Origin: a virus
Strand: one strand, 5' to 3'
Virus record (IMG/VR): IMGVR_UViG_3300009597_000017
Coordinates: 1 to 51,094 of that record
Length of the DNA: 51,094 nt
A program made the translations under genes and the position numbers. The notes under the pieces were generated by a model. It was not told where the DNA came from, did not search any database, and was given only the letters and a program-made list of their open reading frames with translations. Positions 25,908 to 33,083 of the stretch are shown here, in pieces. Numbering within the stretch: position 1 is the stretch's first letter; each line of letters begins with the position of its first letter.

Positions 25908-26058
25908 CGAAGATTTCCTCGGCAATGCCAACCACTTCACTGATGAACAAGGTTGCGGCGGCAGCCCATAAATCGACCGGCAGCAGCACGTAGCCGGCAA
26001 GACGAATCACCGACTTGATGTATGAAATGCGAGCGTGAATCTGTGCTTTAGTAACCAC
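25900..26058 (-). CDS. Small hydrophobic protein (52 aa)
   Basis: Short gene starting with GTG at 26058 (VVTKAQIHARISYIK), with AGAGGA a few bases upstream. It overlaps the nuclease gene by 11 bases and the Sak4-like gene by 8, so it is translationally coupled to both. Contains a hydrophobic segment LAGYVLLPVDLWAAAATLF. Function unknown. Confidence 0.55.
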   Translation of the reverse strand: MVTKAQIHARISYIKSVIRLAGYVLLPVDLWAAAATLFISEVVGIAEEIFGG

Positions 26059-26980
26059 TGTCTTCCTCTGGAATCTCAAAGTATTCCGATGTGAGCAGAG
26101 CAACACGTTCTTCTGGCTCAGACGTACAGAGTCGACGGAACGGACATTCAACGCCATACTCAAAGCAAGACATGTAATTGATCGACGTCTGATTAACCGC
26201 CGCGTCCATGAGATCAGGAATCCGCATGTCGCGTGCAAGCAAATCAAAGTCGCGCTCAGCAATGAATTGCGCCTGACGCACAGCTTCATTAAGCGTGTCA
26301 ACGCTCCAGTCAGGGCAAGGGATGTACTTAACGTTCGACGGAACGTCTTTCAGAATGCCCTCGACGACCACGTCAATGTTCTCCGGCAACATGTCGTATG
26401 CCCGAGCGGCTCCAGCCTTATACAGCTTCATCTGAAGCGACGTTTCCCATTGCCGCTCCCACCGCTTGTCCATTCGCGCCGCAGTCTTAGAGTCGACTAC
26501 GACCAAATGATTCGTCGTTTTATTGAAGACAACGCGGTCTGTCTGAAAGCTGAGCTTAGCCTTCCGTCCATCAGCAAGAACGAGCGGCACTTCAAGACGA
26601 TCTTCGACTGAAACAAGCTGCCAATCGCCAGTCTCAAGACCGAATGGCCCACTCACTTCAGCAGTCATTGTGTAGGCTTGAATCATAGCCTCGGCGATCT
26701 GCAATGTCAAGTCGCCAGCGTTTAAACTCGGATTGGCGTTAAAGCGTTTCGCCCACTCGGCGTTAACAGCGGCATAAGCAAGTCGACGAGCGACGTCACC
26801 ATCAGCGTTTGACTTCCACCAAGCAGCCGCGCCGGCGTGAATGACACTGCCAAATTCAAGACTCGCGCTGAAGTAACGAGCGCGCTGCAAGATGTCGGCG
26901 ATTACATGTCGCCGATAACACCGCAGCCCAAGCTCGACTCGCGTCGGAGTGACTACAACAGGAAGGCTCAACTTCGACAT
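26048..26980 (-). CDS. PD-(D/E)XK nuclease, Cas4/RecB type with Fe-S cysteines (310 aa)
   Basis: Nuclease core: FGSVIHAG (H48), QTDRV (D148), VVDSKTA (D163, K165) and Q/Y residues of SLQMKLYKAG. Four cysteines placed as in Fe-S Cas4/AddB nucleases: C21, C272, C279, C285. Expected to degrade or trim DNA ends for recombination or host DNA processing. Length is normal for the PDDEXK_1 phage group. One-base overlap with the next gene; forms a recombination block with the Sak4-like and SSB-like genes. Confidence 0.85.
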   Translation of the reverse strand: MSKLSLPVVVTPTRVELGLRCYRRHVIADILQRARYFSASLEFGSVIHAGAAAWWKSNADGDVARRLAYAAVNAEWAKRFNANPSLNAGDLTLQIAEAMIQAYTMTAEVSGPFGLETGDWQLVSVEDRLEVPLVLADGRKAKLSFQTDRVVFNKTTNHLVVVDSKTAARMDKRWERQWETSLQMKLYKAGAARAYDMLPENIDVVVEGILKDVPSNVKYIPCPDWSVDTLNEAVRQAQFIAERDFDLLARDMRIPDLMDAAVNQTSINYMSCFEYGVECPFRRLCTSEPEERVALLTSEYFEIPEEDSGY

Positions 26981-27249
26981 TAGCCGATGACTTTCACCAC
27001 TTCGAATTGTGGCCGTGGAATGACACTGCGTACTTCGACGAGTTGAACATTGCCGGGAAACGGTTGATACCCCTTACTGAACCGATACGCCACCCATGAC
27101 ATGACGTCTTCAAAGGACTGAAACTTCGTCGCTTCGTCGACGGAGCACACCGTCGTGTAGGTGTCCTGAGCGGCGGTTGGCGAGTCTTCGATGTTCCGTC
27201 GAATGTAGCGACCGAGCGGCTTGTCACCTTTCCATTGCAGAACGAACAT
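26980..27249 (-). CDS. Hypothetical protein (89 aa)
   Basis: Soluble small protein (MFVLQWKGDKPLGRYIRRNI... FEDVMSWVAYRFSKGY). Basic and acidic patches, no motif recognised. Stop overlaps the nuclease start. Function unknown. Confidence 0.6.
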   Translation of the reverse strand: MFVLQWKGDKPLGRYIRRNIEDSPTAAQDTYTTVCSVDEATKFQSFEDVMSWVAYRFSKGYQPFPGNVQLVEVRSVIPRPQFEVVKVIG

Positions 27250-27250
27250 T

Positions 27251-27475
27251 TTACAAACCCTTTCCGTAGCGCGCCCAGTAGTAAACTAGCATCGGCCAGA
27301 GCAAGGCATCGAGCGCAATGTCTTGCCCATCAGCAACGTTTGGATGACTCCACCGATACGCAATCGTTGCGAACAGACCAATGTTAAGATACAACGAGAA
27401 CAGCAAGTGCACGGAACCGCCTCTGATTAAATCTACAGCCACTTCGTTGAATGTCAACACTTTGATGAATGTCAA
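27251..27475 (-). CDS. Membrane protein (74 aa)
   Basis: Hydrophobic regions at about 22-42 (VHLLFSLYLNIGLFATIAY) and 55-68 (ALLWPMLVYYWARY). Overlaps the 60-aa gene by 4 bases. Function unknown; it may be a small inner-membrane protein. Confidence 0.6.
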   Translation of the reverse strand: MTFIKVLTFNEVAVDLIRGGSVHLLFSLYLNIGLFATIAYRWSHPNVADGQDIALDALLWPMLVYYWARYGKGL

Positions 27476-27654
27476 CTACGACGTCGCACTTCGAGCTTAA
27501 CCGGCCCGTCGCCGGCGAGACTCGGCGAACTGACAAAATCAGGCGAGCCAAAGACCAAGACCTCGACGAAGTCTGCATTGTCGACGTCGTCAGTAATCAC
27601 GACTTTGCCGCCATCAAATTCGACCTCAATCACTTCAGATCGCTTAGTCTTCAT
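27472..27654 (-). CDS. Hypothetical acidic protein (60 aa)
   Basis: Short beta-rich acidic protein (EVIEVEFDGGKVVITDDVDN) with basic C-terminus. It overlaps both neighbours by 4 bases, the strongest evidence that it is translated. No family recognised. Confidence 0.55.
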   Translation of the reverse strand: MKTKRSEVIEVEFDGGKVVITDDVDNADFVEVLVFGSPDFVSSPSLAGDGPVKLEVRRRS

Positions 27655-28160
27655 TGAACAAACTCCCGCGTAGACGCTGTGACTTGAACAAGCGGCGGCA
27701 CTTCTTGGGTCAACAACGCCAGCCAGCCAACGTAGGCCAAAGCCTCTTTGGCGTAGATTCGTGCGTGCACGCCACTGCCGTTGTAAATACGCAGAGCGTC
27801 AGCCCAAGACAGTGCGCCGTCCCGAGCAGAGCGCAGAATGGCGGCACCGCAACGTAGGTTGGACGCGTAGATTTTCAACGAAGCAACCGCGCACGCTGGA
27901 TGCCGCCACTGGATGCAGGGGTTAATCTGCAAACGACCGATCTCTCGGCAAATGCGCCGACAATTGCCGATTGAGTCGCATTCAAGACGACCGGGGCCGC
28001 GGATTGCAGGATTGACGTTTAAACGTGTCTCTTGCCAAGCGACCGCATACATGACTGCTGCCGGCACGCCGACTGCCTCGCCGACTCGCTTTAATGCCAG
28101 CGAGTCGGGAGGCAGAGCGAATTGAACGAGCAAGAGCGCGATCAACGAACGTCCGGCCAA
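27651..28160 (-). CDS. Exported lytic transglycosylase-like protein (169 aa)
   Basis: Hydrophobic N-terminus (IALLLVQFALPPDSLA) as a signal, then an SLT-type fold: VAWQETRLNV with a catalytic-type Glu, and a later GRLQINP motif typical of the family, interrupted by a Cys-containing loop (CDSIGNCRRIC). Would cleave murein during DNA entry or lysis. The TTG at 28160 is a weak start overlapping the 50-aa gene; the true start may be a few codons later. GTTTAAAC at 28017 codes Leu-Asn. Confidence 0.65.
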   Translation of the reverse strand: MAGRSLIALLLVQFALPPDSLALKRVGEAVGVPAAVMYAVAWQETRLNVNPAIRGPGRLECDSIGNCRRICREIGRLQINPCIQWRHPACAVASLKIYASNLRCGAAILRSARDGALSWADALRIYNGSGVHARIYAKEALAYVGWLALLTQEVPPLVQVTASTREFVQ

Positions 28161-28294
28161 TAGGCCGGCGGTTCAGTCAGCTTAGCAACGCGTCGAAGCC
28201 AGCCGGCGATTTTCTCGCGCGAATGCTGGGCAATGTCATTGCGATCAATAATTTCCGAGGACAGCGTCTGGAATTTCGTTGATTTAGCGCCCAC
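28142..28294 (-). CDS. Small basic protein (50 aa)
   Basis: Starts with GTG at 28294 inside the end of the upstream gene (11-base overlap) and ends 19 bases into the transglycosylase-like gene. Sequence (TKFQTLSSEIIDRNDIAQH...) has normal composition and a helical C-terminus (KIAGWLRRVAKLTEPP). No ribosome site of note. Gap-filling and overlap pattern are the evidence; function unknown. Confidence 0.45.
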   Translation of the reverse strand: MGAKSTKFQTLSSEIIDRNDIAQHSREKIAGWLRRVAKLTEPPAYWPDVR

Positions 28295-28712
28295 GAATCG
28301 AATCCTCCCAAGTTTGAAACGCTGTTTTAAGCGCGGTCATTTCCGCCCGATGCGGAATCGACCCGGCGCTGCCAGTTGCCATAACGTAGACGCCTTTGAC
28401 TCGTGCAACTTGGTCAGTCGCAAAGCCAGAGCCGCGTTGAAGCTTGGCCAAACGCCCAATCGCACCACGCAGCTTTTGCTGATGCTCGACGAATGCGCGA
28501 TTGCGCAGTAAGTCACTAGGCTTATTGCGCAAAACGGCGACGTCAGACTGATTGCCTAAATTGGCAATCGTTTGGAGCAATGTGAATTCGCCCGCACGAA
28601 TGCGCCGCTGCATCGCCGGCCGTGAGTCGATCTTGCGCACCGGCTTCTCATGCTTGAGCCAATAACGATTGCGCGCTGGCCCTGAATTGTCTTTGCCGTT
28701 AGAACTACTCAT
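28284..28712 (-). CDS. Hypothetical basic protein (142 aa)
   Basis: ATG at 28712 is preceded by GGGAG 8 bases upstream; the GTG two codons before is less likely. Basic (KHEKPVRKIDSRPAMQRRIR), helical middle (VEHQQKLRGAIGRLAKLQ) and a Gly/Ser turn. No family recognised. Overlaps the 65-aa gene by 4 bases. Confidence 0.55.
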   Translation of the reverse strand: MSSSNGKDNSGPARNRYWLKHEKPVRKIDSRPAMQRRIRAGEFTLLQTIANLGNQSDVAVLRNKPSDLLRNRAFVEHQQKLRGAIGRLAKLQRGSGFATDQVARVKGVYVMATGSAGSIPHRAEMTALKTAFQTWEDSIRGR

Positions 28713-28906
28713 TTGCACATCTCCCGCGCAAGAGTACCAGCAAGAGCTAGAGCGGTTAACAACAAACCCATGGACATAACGATTGGCTTACGCCAAGCCT
28801 TTGCTTCCCCTTCCATGGCCAGTATCGTTACGAGCGAGCCGCACGCCACGACAACAAAAAGCAAAAGCGTAATCACAAATCCTCCAGCGTGTAACACACC
28901 ACGCAT
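28709..28906 (-). CDS. Two-span membrane protein (65 aa)
   Basis: Hydrophobic segments at about 9-30 (FVITLLLFVVVACGSLVTI) and 42-58 (VMSMGLLLTALALAGTL). Overlaps the next gene by 4 bases (ATGA). Its start lies 34 bases inside the end of the upstream 41-aa gene. Could be holin-like but is far from the lysis genes; function unknown. Confidence 0.55.
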   Translation of the reverse strand: MRGVLHAGGFVITLLLFVVVACGSLVTILAMEGEAKAWRKPIVMSMGLLLTALALAGTLAREMCK

Positions 28907-28998
28907 TCTTTCAGTTTTGTGAATGGTGCCAAATTGCGCCAGAGCGACGGGTCAATTTCATGCTTACATGGAAGCAAAGGCAATTCGCGCTTAGCCAT
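28873..28998 (-). CDS. 41-aa Cys-containing protein
   Basis: ATG at 28998 with GGGGAG 6 bases upstream. MAKRELPLLPCKHEIDPS ... CVVCYTLEDL suggests a treble-clef or zinc-knuckle-like site (Cys, His, Cys, Cys). An in-frame upstream extension exists but overlaps the Cys-rich gene, so the short form is preferred. Function unknown. Confidence 0.5.
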   Translation of the reverse strand: MAKRELPLLPCKHEIDPSLWRNLAPFTKLKECVVCYTLEDL

Positions 28999-29009
28999 TA
29001 TTGACTCCC

Positions 29010-29189
29010 CTAGCAACAACACGCAAAGCGTGCCGTGCCACAAATGCCACAAGGTTGAAACAAGAACGGGTCGCACTGCTTGCAGACTTTACAATGAAAC
29101 GGCCCGCAACGTAATTCCTCCTCGGGATGCTTTGGGCAATTGCCCATCTCTACGCCAGCGTTGCAATGATGCTCATATTGACAAATCAC
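29010..29189 (-). CDS. Cys-rich microprotein (59 aa, 12 Cys)
   Basis: GTG at 29189 overlaps the upstream stop in GTGA, the same 4-base coupling used elsewhere in this operon. Twelve cysteines and four histidines in 59 residues: VIC, HHC, NCPKH, RC, FHCKVCKQC, PCGIC and a final CCC. This looks like one or two zinc-ribbon or treble-clef sites with a distinctive Cys-Cys-Cys end. Function unknown; a DNA, RNA or protein-binding metal protein is plausible. Confidence 0.6.
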   Translation of the reverse strand: MICQYEHHCNAGVEMGNCPKHPEEELRCGPFHCKVCKQCDPFLFQPCGICGTARFACCC

Positions 29190-29449
29190 GACAAGCCTCG
29201 CTTGCTCAATTCACGAGCAGCTTTGCGTTCACGTCGTTGAACGCGTCGAATGACTCGCGATTCACTGACAAGGCGTAGGTTCATGGCAGGAAGACCCGCC
29301 GTCTTAGTGAACGTAACAATGGCGTCAGGCAATTCGGTGCCACTACAGCGCGTATATTCAACGCCGTTTAAATCAGCAAAGACTTCCACATCGCCGAGTC
29401 GGCGAAGTGTCCAGCCTTTTGTGTCCCGTGGCGATTGTAATTCTAGCAC
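29186..29449 (-). CDS. Hypothetical basic protein (87 aa)
   Basis: Starts with GTG at 29449, with GGAGG only 3 bases upstream, so translation may start slightly later. Basic C-terminus (RVIRRVQRRERKAARELSKR). First gene downstream of a promoter-like motif at 29476-29494. Function unknown. Confidence 0.5.
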   Translation of the reverse strand: MLELQSPRDTKGWTLRRLGDVEVFADLNGVEYTRCSGTELPDAIVTFTKTAGLPAMNLRLVSESRVIRRVQRRERKAARELSKRGLS

Positions 29450-29475
29450 AATCCTCCGATCAAGAGCCTATTCTA

Positions 29476-29494
29476 AACTTAACACCCCTGTCAA
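29476..29494 (-). promoter_or_regulatory. Promoter-like motif, TTGACA-N7-TAAGTT class
   Basis: TTGACA (29494-29489), 7 bases, TAAGTT (29481-29476), with TG before the -10-like hexamer (extended -10). Two more copies of this layout lie at 31118-31136 and 33065-33083 on the same strand, each in front of a gene. The short spacing means TTGACA is not a normal -35. Confidence 0.4.
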
Positions 29495-29556
29495 GGCCCG
29501 TGCTCAACGTCCCATACGCGCTTGAGCAATCAAATCGTCATTTCGAATGTACATAA

Positions 29557-29625
29557 TGGACGCCTAGGGAATCGTACCCTAGAGCTTGGGAGTAGGACAT
29601 CCCAGTGCTGAGACCACTCGCGCCC
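29557..29625 (-). tRNA. tRNA-like element, unusual loops
   Basis: 69 nt. Acceptor GGGCGCG/GGCGTCC (last pair broken), D-arm without GG, 5-bp anticodon stem TGGGA/TCCCA with an 8-nt loop TGTCCTAC, T-stem TAGGG/CCCTA with loop TACGATT (A at position 55). If functional the anticodon is uncertain (CCT possible). It may be a decayed tRNA. Lies alone, far from the main array. Confidence 0.4.
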
Positions 29626-29633
29626 GGCCTGGC

Positions 29634-30263
29634 TTAGTCGTGCAAGTCGGGTTGCGACTCTGGCGTCGATGTCACGCCATTTTCCTCGCCATCGTCGATG
29701 CGAGCTTGCCGATGGATGTTGTCGAACTTTGTGACGAACGCGTCGAATGCCGTCTCGTCGACAACGTCGTCGCGCAGCCCGATGTACGCCTCTGTATTCT
29801 CTTGCATCTCGCTCAAGGAATTCGCGGCCTTAATGGCTTCAGCCGCCTTGAGCGCCCAGTGCAGCAAATGAATCTCGTCATGCGTAATCCAGAGCGCATA
29901 ACGCTTCGTACCGATTTCAGCGCCGGCTTTGTCGACATCGGTCACAACTTCTACCGGCTCGACCTCGACGGCGACTCCGCCGTTTTTATCGCCGAGTAGC
30001 AAGCGCGCAATGGCTTGAACGCGCTGCATGTTACTCAGAAAGACATCGGCGCTGCCTACGACGGCTACGCGCACATCCATCCATTCAGACGACCGCGACA
30101 GCGTGGCAATTGCATTGTCGATCAAATCTCGCGCGCGTGAATCCGACTCGCCGACGAAATTCAGCGCTTCACGTCCAGCGCGGCCAGAGCCTACCGTGGC
30201 AAGGGCCAACGCAATCGTGGCACTCAAAACCCGCGCGTCGTGCTGAGACAGCTTTTCAGGCAT
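29634..30263 (-). CDS. Hypothetical protein (209 aa)
   Basis: ATG at 30263 has GGAGG 7 bases upstream. Helical N-terminal domain (ARVLSATIALALATVGSGRA), middle with LHWALKAAEAIKAANSLSEM, acidic C-terminus. No motif recognised. It is the first gene downstream of the 292-bp element at 30264-30555 and probably well translated. Function unknown. Confidence 0.6.
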   Translation of the reverse strand: MPEKLSQHDARVLSATIALALATVGSGRAGREALNFVGESDSRARDLIDNAIATLSRSSEWMDVRVAVVGSADVFLSNMQRVQAIARLLLGDKNGGVAVEVEPVEVVTDVDKAGAEIGTKRYALWITHDEIHLLHWALKAAEAIKAANSLSEMQENTEAYIGLRDDVVDETAFDAFVTKFDNIHRQARIDDGEENGVTSTPESQPDLHD

Positions 30264-30555
30264 ACAACAACCTCCAAGGTTGAAGTGAGTAAGACTACGG
30301 TGGGAAACGTCGACACCGTCGAGTGGGTCTAGGCACTCGCCGCGAAGACTCCTAGCAGTCTATGCGCGGTATAGTGTTGCATGAGATTGCTCATGGCGTT
30401 TCCCTAAGCCTAGGCGGGTCATCGAAGACCCGCGTCGCAGCCTATGCAAGCGCTCGGCGACCTAGGTGGACTTGACTTTAACGCATTCTGTACTTTCGGG
30501 CCTATGCAAAGGCGACAGCAACGCGCGGCGGCAAGTGCGCCGGGGTTTTTAGAAA
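30264..30555. other. Gene-free element A with hairpin and CCTAGG sites
   Basis: About 290 bp without a convincing gene. Contains a 7-bp GC hairpin GCGGGTC-ATCGAA-GACCCGC (30413-30432), preceded by GCCTAGG, a second CCTAGG at about 30460, CTTTAACGC and GCCTATGCAA repeats. A related set of blocks (CCTAGGCGGGT hairpin, CTTTAACGC) occurs at 33112-33222. Probably a 5' leader or regulatory region of the gene at 30263. Confidence 0.4.
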
Positions 30556-30717
30556 CTAGCCAAGGAAAAATGAATGCGTAACCGGGAATCCATCGTCGAT
30601 TACGTCCTTGTCTTCCTCGTCGATTAAGACGCCAGTGGCAAGCTTATAGCCGTCTGACGTGACAATCGGCGGTCCCAAACGCCAGCGTGACCCGTCTCGC
30701 CGCTCAACGATCACCAT
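30556..30717 (-). CDS. 53-aa hypothetical protein
   Basis: ATG at 30717 with GGGAGG as ribosome site and TTTAAAC as the 7-base spacer, so a GTTTAAAC copy forms the whole junction. Sequence MVIVERRDGSRWRLGPPIV... LIDEEDKDVIDDGFPVTHS looks like a small folded beta protein. Follows the zinc-ribbon gene, whose TAA stop lies inside the same GTTTAAAC. Confidence 0.6.
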   Translation of the reverse strand: MVIVERRDGSRWRLGPPIVTSDGYKLATGVLIDEEDKDVIDDGFPVTHSFFLG

Positions 30718-30719
30718 GT

Positions 30720-30902
30720 TTAAACCTCCCGTTGACCGTCAGTGTCAAGGTCAGAATGCGCATGCATGTCAAAATCGTCAGGCTCGACATCCGGCGGCTC
30801 GCCGCCGCCATGTGCAAAGCACATAGGCTCGTCAGTGTCGGCCGTTTCTAGCGTAGCGGCAGCGCCGCATTTAACGCACGGAAACATCGCGCGCCGACTC
30901 AT
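30720..30902 (-). CDS. Zinc-ribbon-like small protein (60 aa)
   Basis: ATG at 30902 (MSRRAMFPCVKCG) overlaps the previous stop in ATGA. CVKCG plus MCFAHGG suggests one zinc site; the tail is acidic with His (DDFDMHAHSDLD). Stop codon TAA is part of GTTTAAAC (30718-30725). Function unknown. Confidence 0.55.
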   Translation of the reverse strand: MSRRAMFPCVKCGAAATLETADTDEPMCFAHGGGEPPDVEPDDFDMHAHSDLDTDGQREV

Positions 30903-31096
30903 GACGCGCTCCAAGCCGGCGACACTTCAGCGACGATGAAACCGCTTGGCCACTCTTGAATGCGACTGCGCCGCCCGCTCAAACGCGCGGCGAATGAATC
31001 TACAGCGGCGGCAAACAACGATTGCAGCTTGAATTCCGCATCTTTCGGACTCCAACGCCCGTCGATGTTCAGGCATTCAACAGTATAGCCCGGCAT
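30899..31096 (-). CDS. Hypothetical protein (65 aa)
   Basis: ATG at 31096 (MPGYTVECLNID) with AGGAGG 9 bases upstream; the GTG at 31105 is too close to that site. Globular, with RLSGRRSRIQEWPSGFIVAE. Directly downstream of the promoter-like motif at 31118-31136. Function unknown. Confidence 0.55.
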   Translation of the reverse strand: MPGYTVECLNIDGRWSPKDAEFKLQSLFAAAVDSFAARLSGRRSRIQEWPSGFIVAEVSPAWSAS

Positions 31097-31117
31097 AGTT
31101 GTCACCCTCCTATTTGA

Positions 31118-31136
31118 AGTATAACATGCCTGTCAA
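31118..31136 (-). promoter_or_regulatory. Promoter-like motif, TTGACA-N7-TATACT
   Basis: TTGACA (31136-31131), 7 bases, TGTTATACT extended -10 (31126-31118). AGGAGG follows about 10 bases later, so the leader would be short. Same layout as 29476-29494 and 33065-33083. The rest of 31137-31288 holds no gene that I can support and one GTTTAAAC (31273-31280). Confidence 0.45.
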
Positions 31137-31288
31137 GAGCACAGCGTCGAATGTGCGTCAATGCCACATCGCGCGACGAATCGGCCGCAAGATTGGCAAA
31201 TGTACCAATCCAATCGCCCCATGCGCTCAAATGGCCAGTAGGCAAAACGTCGAGTGACGATTAAGCGCCAGCGTTTAAACATTTGATT

Positions 31289-31834
31289 TTAATTACTCGC
31301 GCGCTGAATCGTCGTCCAAATGATTGCTTGCGTCTCGCTTACACTGCGCCGAATGTCCTTGGCAACTAGGCGCAAAGCTACAGCCAAATCGCGACTTCGC
31401 CGTTCGGTCGGCCATCCCGACTCACCGCCCGCGCGATACATCCACCGATCAATGACCGCCGCTCGCACATCGCCCATGAGCGCATATGCGAACGGAACAA
31501 CCTTCGGCCCGCTCAATGCCTTGAAGTTTCCGTCTCGCAAAATCTGAACGGCTTTGTCCAAGCAACGCGCATAATGCCCATGCGGGTCAGCGTTCGCCAC
31601 AACACTGAAGCAAACGTGTTGAAGCAATGCGACGTTTTGACTCCACTCCATGTTATTGCTCAAGGCAGCGGCGGCGAATGCCGTGCGCTTTAATGAAAAA
31701 CGAAATTCTCGCGCGACGTCATACAATTCGCCTCGCGCCATGGGATACCAAATTCGCCCGGCTTGAACGTCTTCGGCCGTAGCCGACTCCCAAATACTGC
31801 GCAGATTGCGCGCATACTGACTAATCGCGTCCAT
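31289..31834 (-). CDS. Conserved phage protein, DUF7178-like (181 aa)
   Basis: ATG at 31834 (MDAISQYARNLRSIW) chosen for GGAGG 6 bases upstream; the frame is open 16 codons further. The pattern ARNLRSIWESATAEDVQAG... GELYDVAREFRFSLKRTAF ... GPKVVPFAYALMGD matches a widespread phage family of unknown function found near replication genes. All-helical. Overlaps the PRTase gene by 14 bases. Confidence 0.65.
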   Translation of the reverse strand: MDAISQYARNLRSIWESATAEDVQAGRIWYPMARGELYDVAREFRFSLKRTAFAAAALSNNMEWSQNVALLQHVCFSVVANADPHGHYARCLDKAVQILRDGNFKALSGPKVVPFAYALMGDVRAAVIDRWMYRAGGESGWPTERRSRDLAVALRLVAKDIRRSVSETQAIIWTTIQRASN

Positions 31835-32309
31835 TGAGCGCCTCCAATTTGTCAAATCCGAATCGCGGAATCTCCTCGACATTTAAACGCGTTGCAGCCA
31901 AATCGCAGAACATCGACGAATAGAGCATAATGCCGCTTAGACGCGCATCAGGCATTGTCGACCTAATTGAATCTACAACATGCGTCAATGTCGTGCCGCT
32001 CGCAACTATGTCGTCGATGAACGCATAGCGCATAGCGTCAGGAACAACGCCATGCCATGGCAGTGAGTCATGCGCGCGCGAATCCGGCCCGTTTTTCTTA
32101 CGCACGGCAATGCCGGGAATTCCTGCCTTGAATGCAACAGCGCCAACGATCAATAGACCCGAATGGCCACAGCCTGCGATTGCCTCAAAGCGCTCTCGCT
32201 TAACAATGCACAAGGCCCACGCGACAACGCGGGCAAATTGTGCAACGTCAAACGATTTGCGCGAGTAGCTAGGCGCATGTTCATGCATACCGCGGTCAGT
32301 GTCGACCAT
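31821..32309 (-). CDS. Phosphoribosyltransferase-like protein (162 aa)
   Basis: PRPP-binding motif AFIDDIVASGTTL (Asp-Asp followed by SGTT), typical of type I PRTases, plus upstream IAGCGHSGLLIVGAVAF as the strand-loop that binds the phosphate. ATG at 32309 has GAGGA a few bases upstream. Substrate unclear: purine or pyrimidine salvage, or ComF-type. The frame overlaps the zinc-ribbon gene before it by 160 bases, an odd arrangement (see findings). Confidence 0.75.
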   Translation of the reverse strand: MVDTDRGMHEHAPSYSRKSFDVAQFARVVAWALCIVKRERFEAIAGCGHSGLLIVGAVAFKAGIPGIAVRKKNGPDSRAHDSLPWHGVVPDAMRYAFIDDIVASGTTLTHVVDSIRSTMPDARLSGIMLYSSMFCDLAATRLNVEEIPRFGFDKLEALNGRD

Positions 32310-32431
32310 TTTTCCTCTAACTTGCGGCCGCAATCAAGACACATGCCAAGCTCTTTACGCCAGACAAGCGCGGCGAATGACACGCGCTTAGGCTTGCGCT
32401 TCAAGAGCACGCCACATTTGCAAACGATCAT
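32150..32431 (-). CDS. Zinc-ribbon protein overlapping the PRTase gene (93 aa)
   Basis: ATG at 32431 overlaps the SprT stop (ATGA) and has AGGA 8 bases upstream. The first 45 residues form a zinc ribbon: CKCG ... MCLDCGRKLEEKW. The remaining 48 residues are read out of frame with the PRTase gene and look random, so the protein may be much shorter in effect or joined to the PRTase by frameshift. Confidence 0.5.
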   Translation of the reverse strand: MIVCKCGVLLKRKPKRVSFAALVWRKELGMCLDCGRKLEEKWSTLTAVCMNMRLATRANRLTLHNLPALSRGPCALLSESALRQSQAVAIRVY

Positions 32432-33027
32432 TTCCGCTTTCCTTTCGTCGAAGCCTCGCGCATAGCTTCAGAATTGCACGGGCACAACGGCGCGCCGGAT
32501 TCGTCAAGCCATTTGCGCGTGACGCGCGCAGTATAGCCGCACTCACAGCAAGAGACTTTGAGCAAGCGCGTAGTTTGAGGCTTTTCATTATCGCGCGGCG
32601 ACAGCGCAGCGTGCGGGTAGTCGCCAAGCTTAGACGCAATCTTGACCAATACGGCGCGCAATTCGTCGCCAGCGCCGGCCGACGTTGGCTTACCTTTAGT
32701 CAAGCCAATTGCCTTGCAAGCCGTAATGAATTTGCCATTATGGCCACTATGCGGGTCAATCGCCGCGTGTACCAATTCATGCGCCAGCGTGTCTAAGACT
32801 TCGACCGCGTCAGCCTCAATTGGCGTAATGAAGATTTGCGAAACGCCATCTTTGGCCGCCGATTGCTTCCAACACTGCCCAACAGCTTTGCGCTTCCCGC
32901 GTGGAAAGCCAACGCTTACCCGCACGACAGTAGGGACAGGAAACCCGACAGTGTCGAAGTGAGCGCGCAACGCGTCGACGCCAGAGGCAAGCCAAGCCTC
33001 GCGCGTGACATGCACGACAGTAGCCAT
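32428..33027 (-). CDS. SprT-like zinc metallopeptidase (199 aa)
   Basis: ATG at 33027 (MATVVHVTREAWL) with GGGGAA upstream; a longer frame exists but overlaps the promoter motif. Metallopeptidase motif AHELVHAAI (HExxH) followed by SGHNGKF, and a C-terminal zinc ribbon (CCECGYTARVTRKW ... CPC). SprT/Spartan relatives cleave DNA-protein crosslinks; phage versions are common. Length is right for the family (about 160-200). Confidence 0.8.
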   Translation of the reverse strand: MATVVHVTREAWLASGVDALRAHFDTVGFPVPTVVRVSVGFPRGKRKAVGQCWKQSAAKDGVSQIFITPIEADAVEVLDTLAHELVHAAIDPHSGHNGKFITACKAIGLTKGKPTSAGAGDELRAVLVKIASKLGDYPHAALSPRDNEKPQTTRLLKVSCCECGYTARVTRKWLDESGAPLCPCNSEAMREASTKGKRK

Positions 33028-33064
33028 AGATTCCCCTAGGTTAGGTATGACATCCTCTATCCTA

Positions 33065-33083
33065 AGTTTAAACCCCATGTCAA
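33065..33083 (-). promoter_or_regulatory. Promoter-like motif, TTGACA-N7-TAAACT, overlapping GTTTAAAC
   Basis: TTGACA (33083-33078), 7 bases, TAAACT (33070-33065) that overlaps GTTTAAAC (33066-33073). Lies about 40 bases before the SprT-like start. Third copy of the short-spacing motif. Upstream, 33112-33222 is element B: two CCTAGG sites, then GCCTAGGCGGGT with a GC hairpin and CTTTAACGC, related to 30264-30555. Confidence 0.4.

Noticed and set aside
26048-26980. True Cas4 of a CRISPR system
   Set aside because: Fe-S PD-(D/E)XK proteins of this type are common in phage recombination modules; no other cas gene or array is seen.
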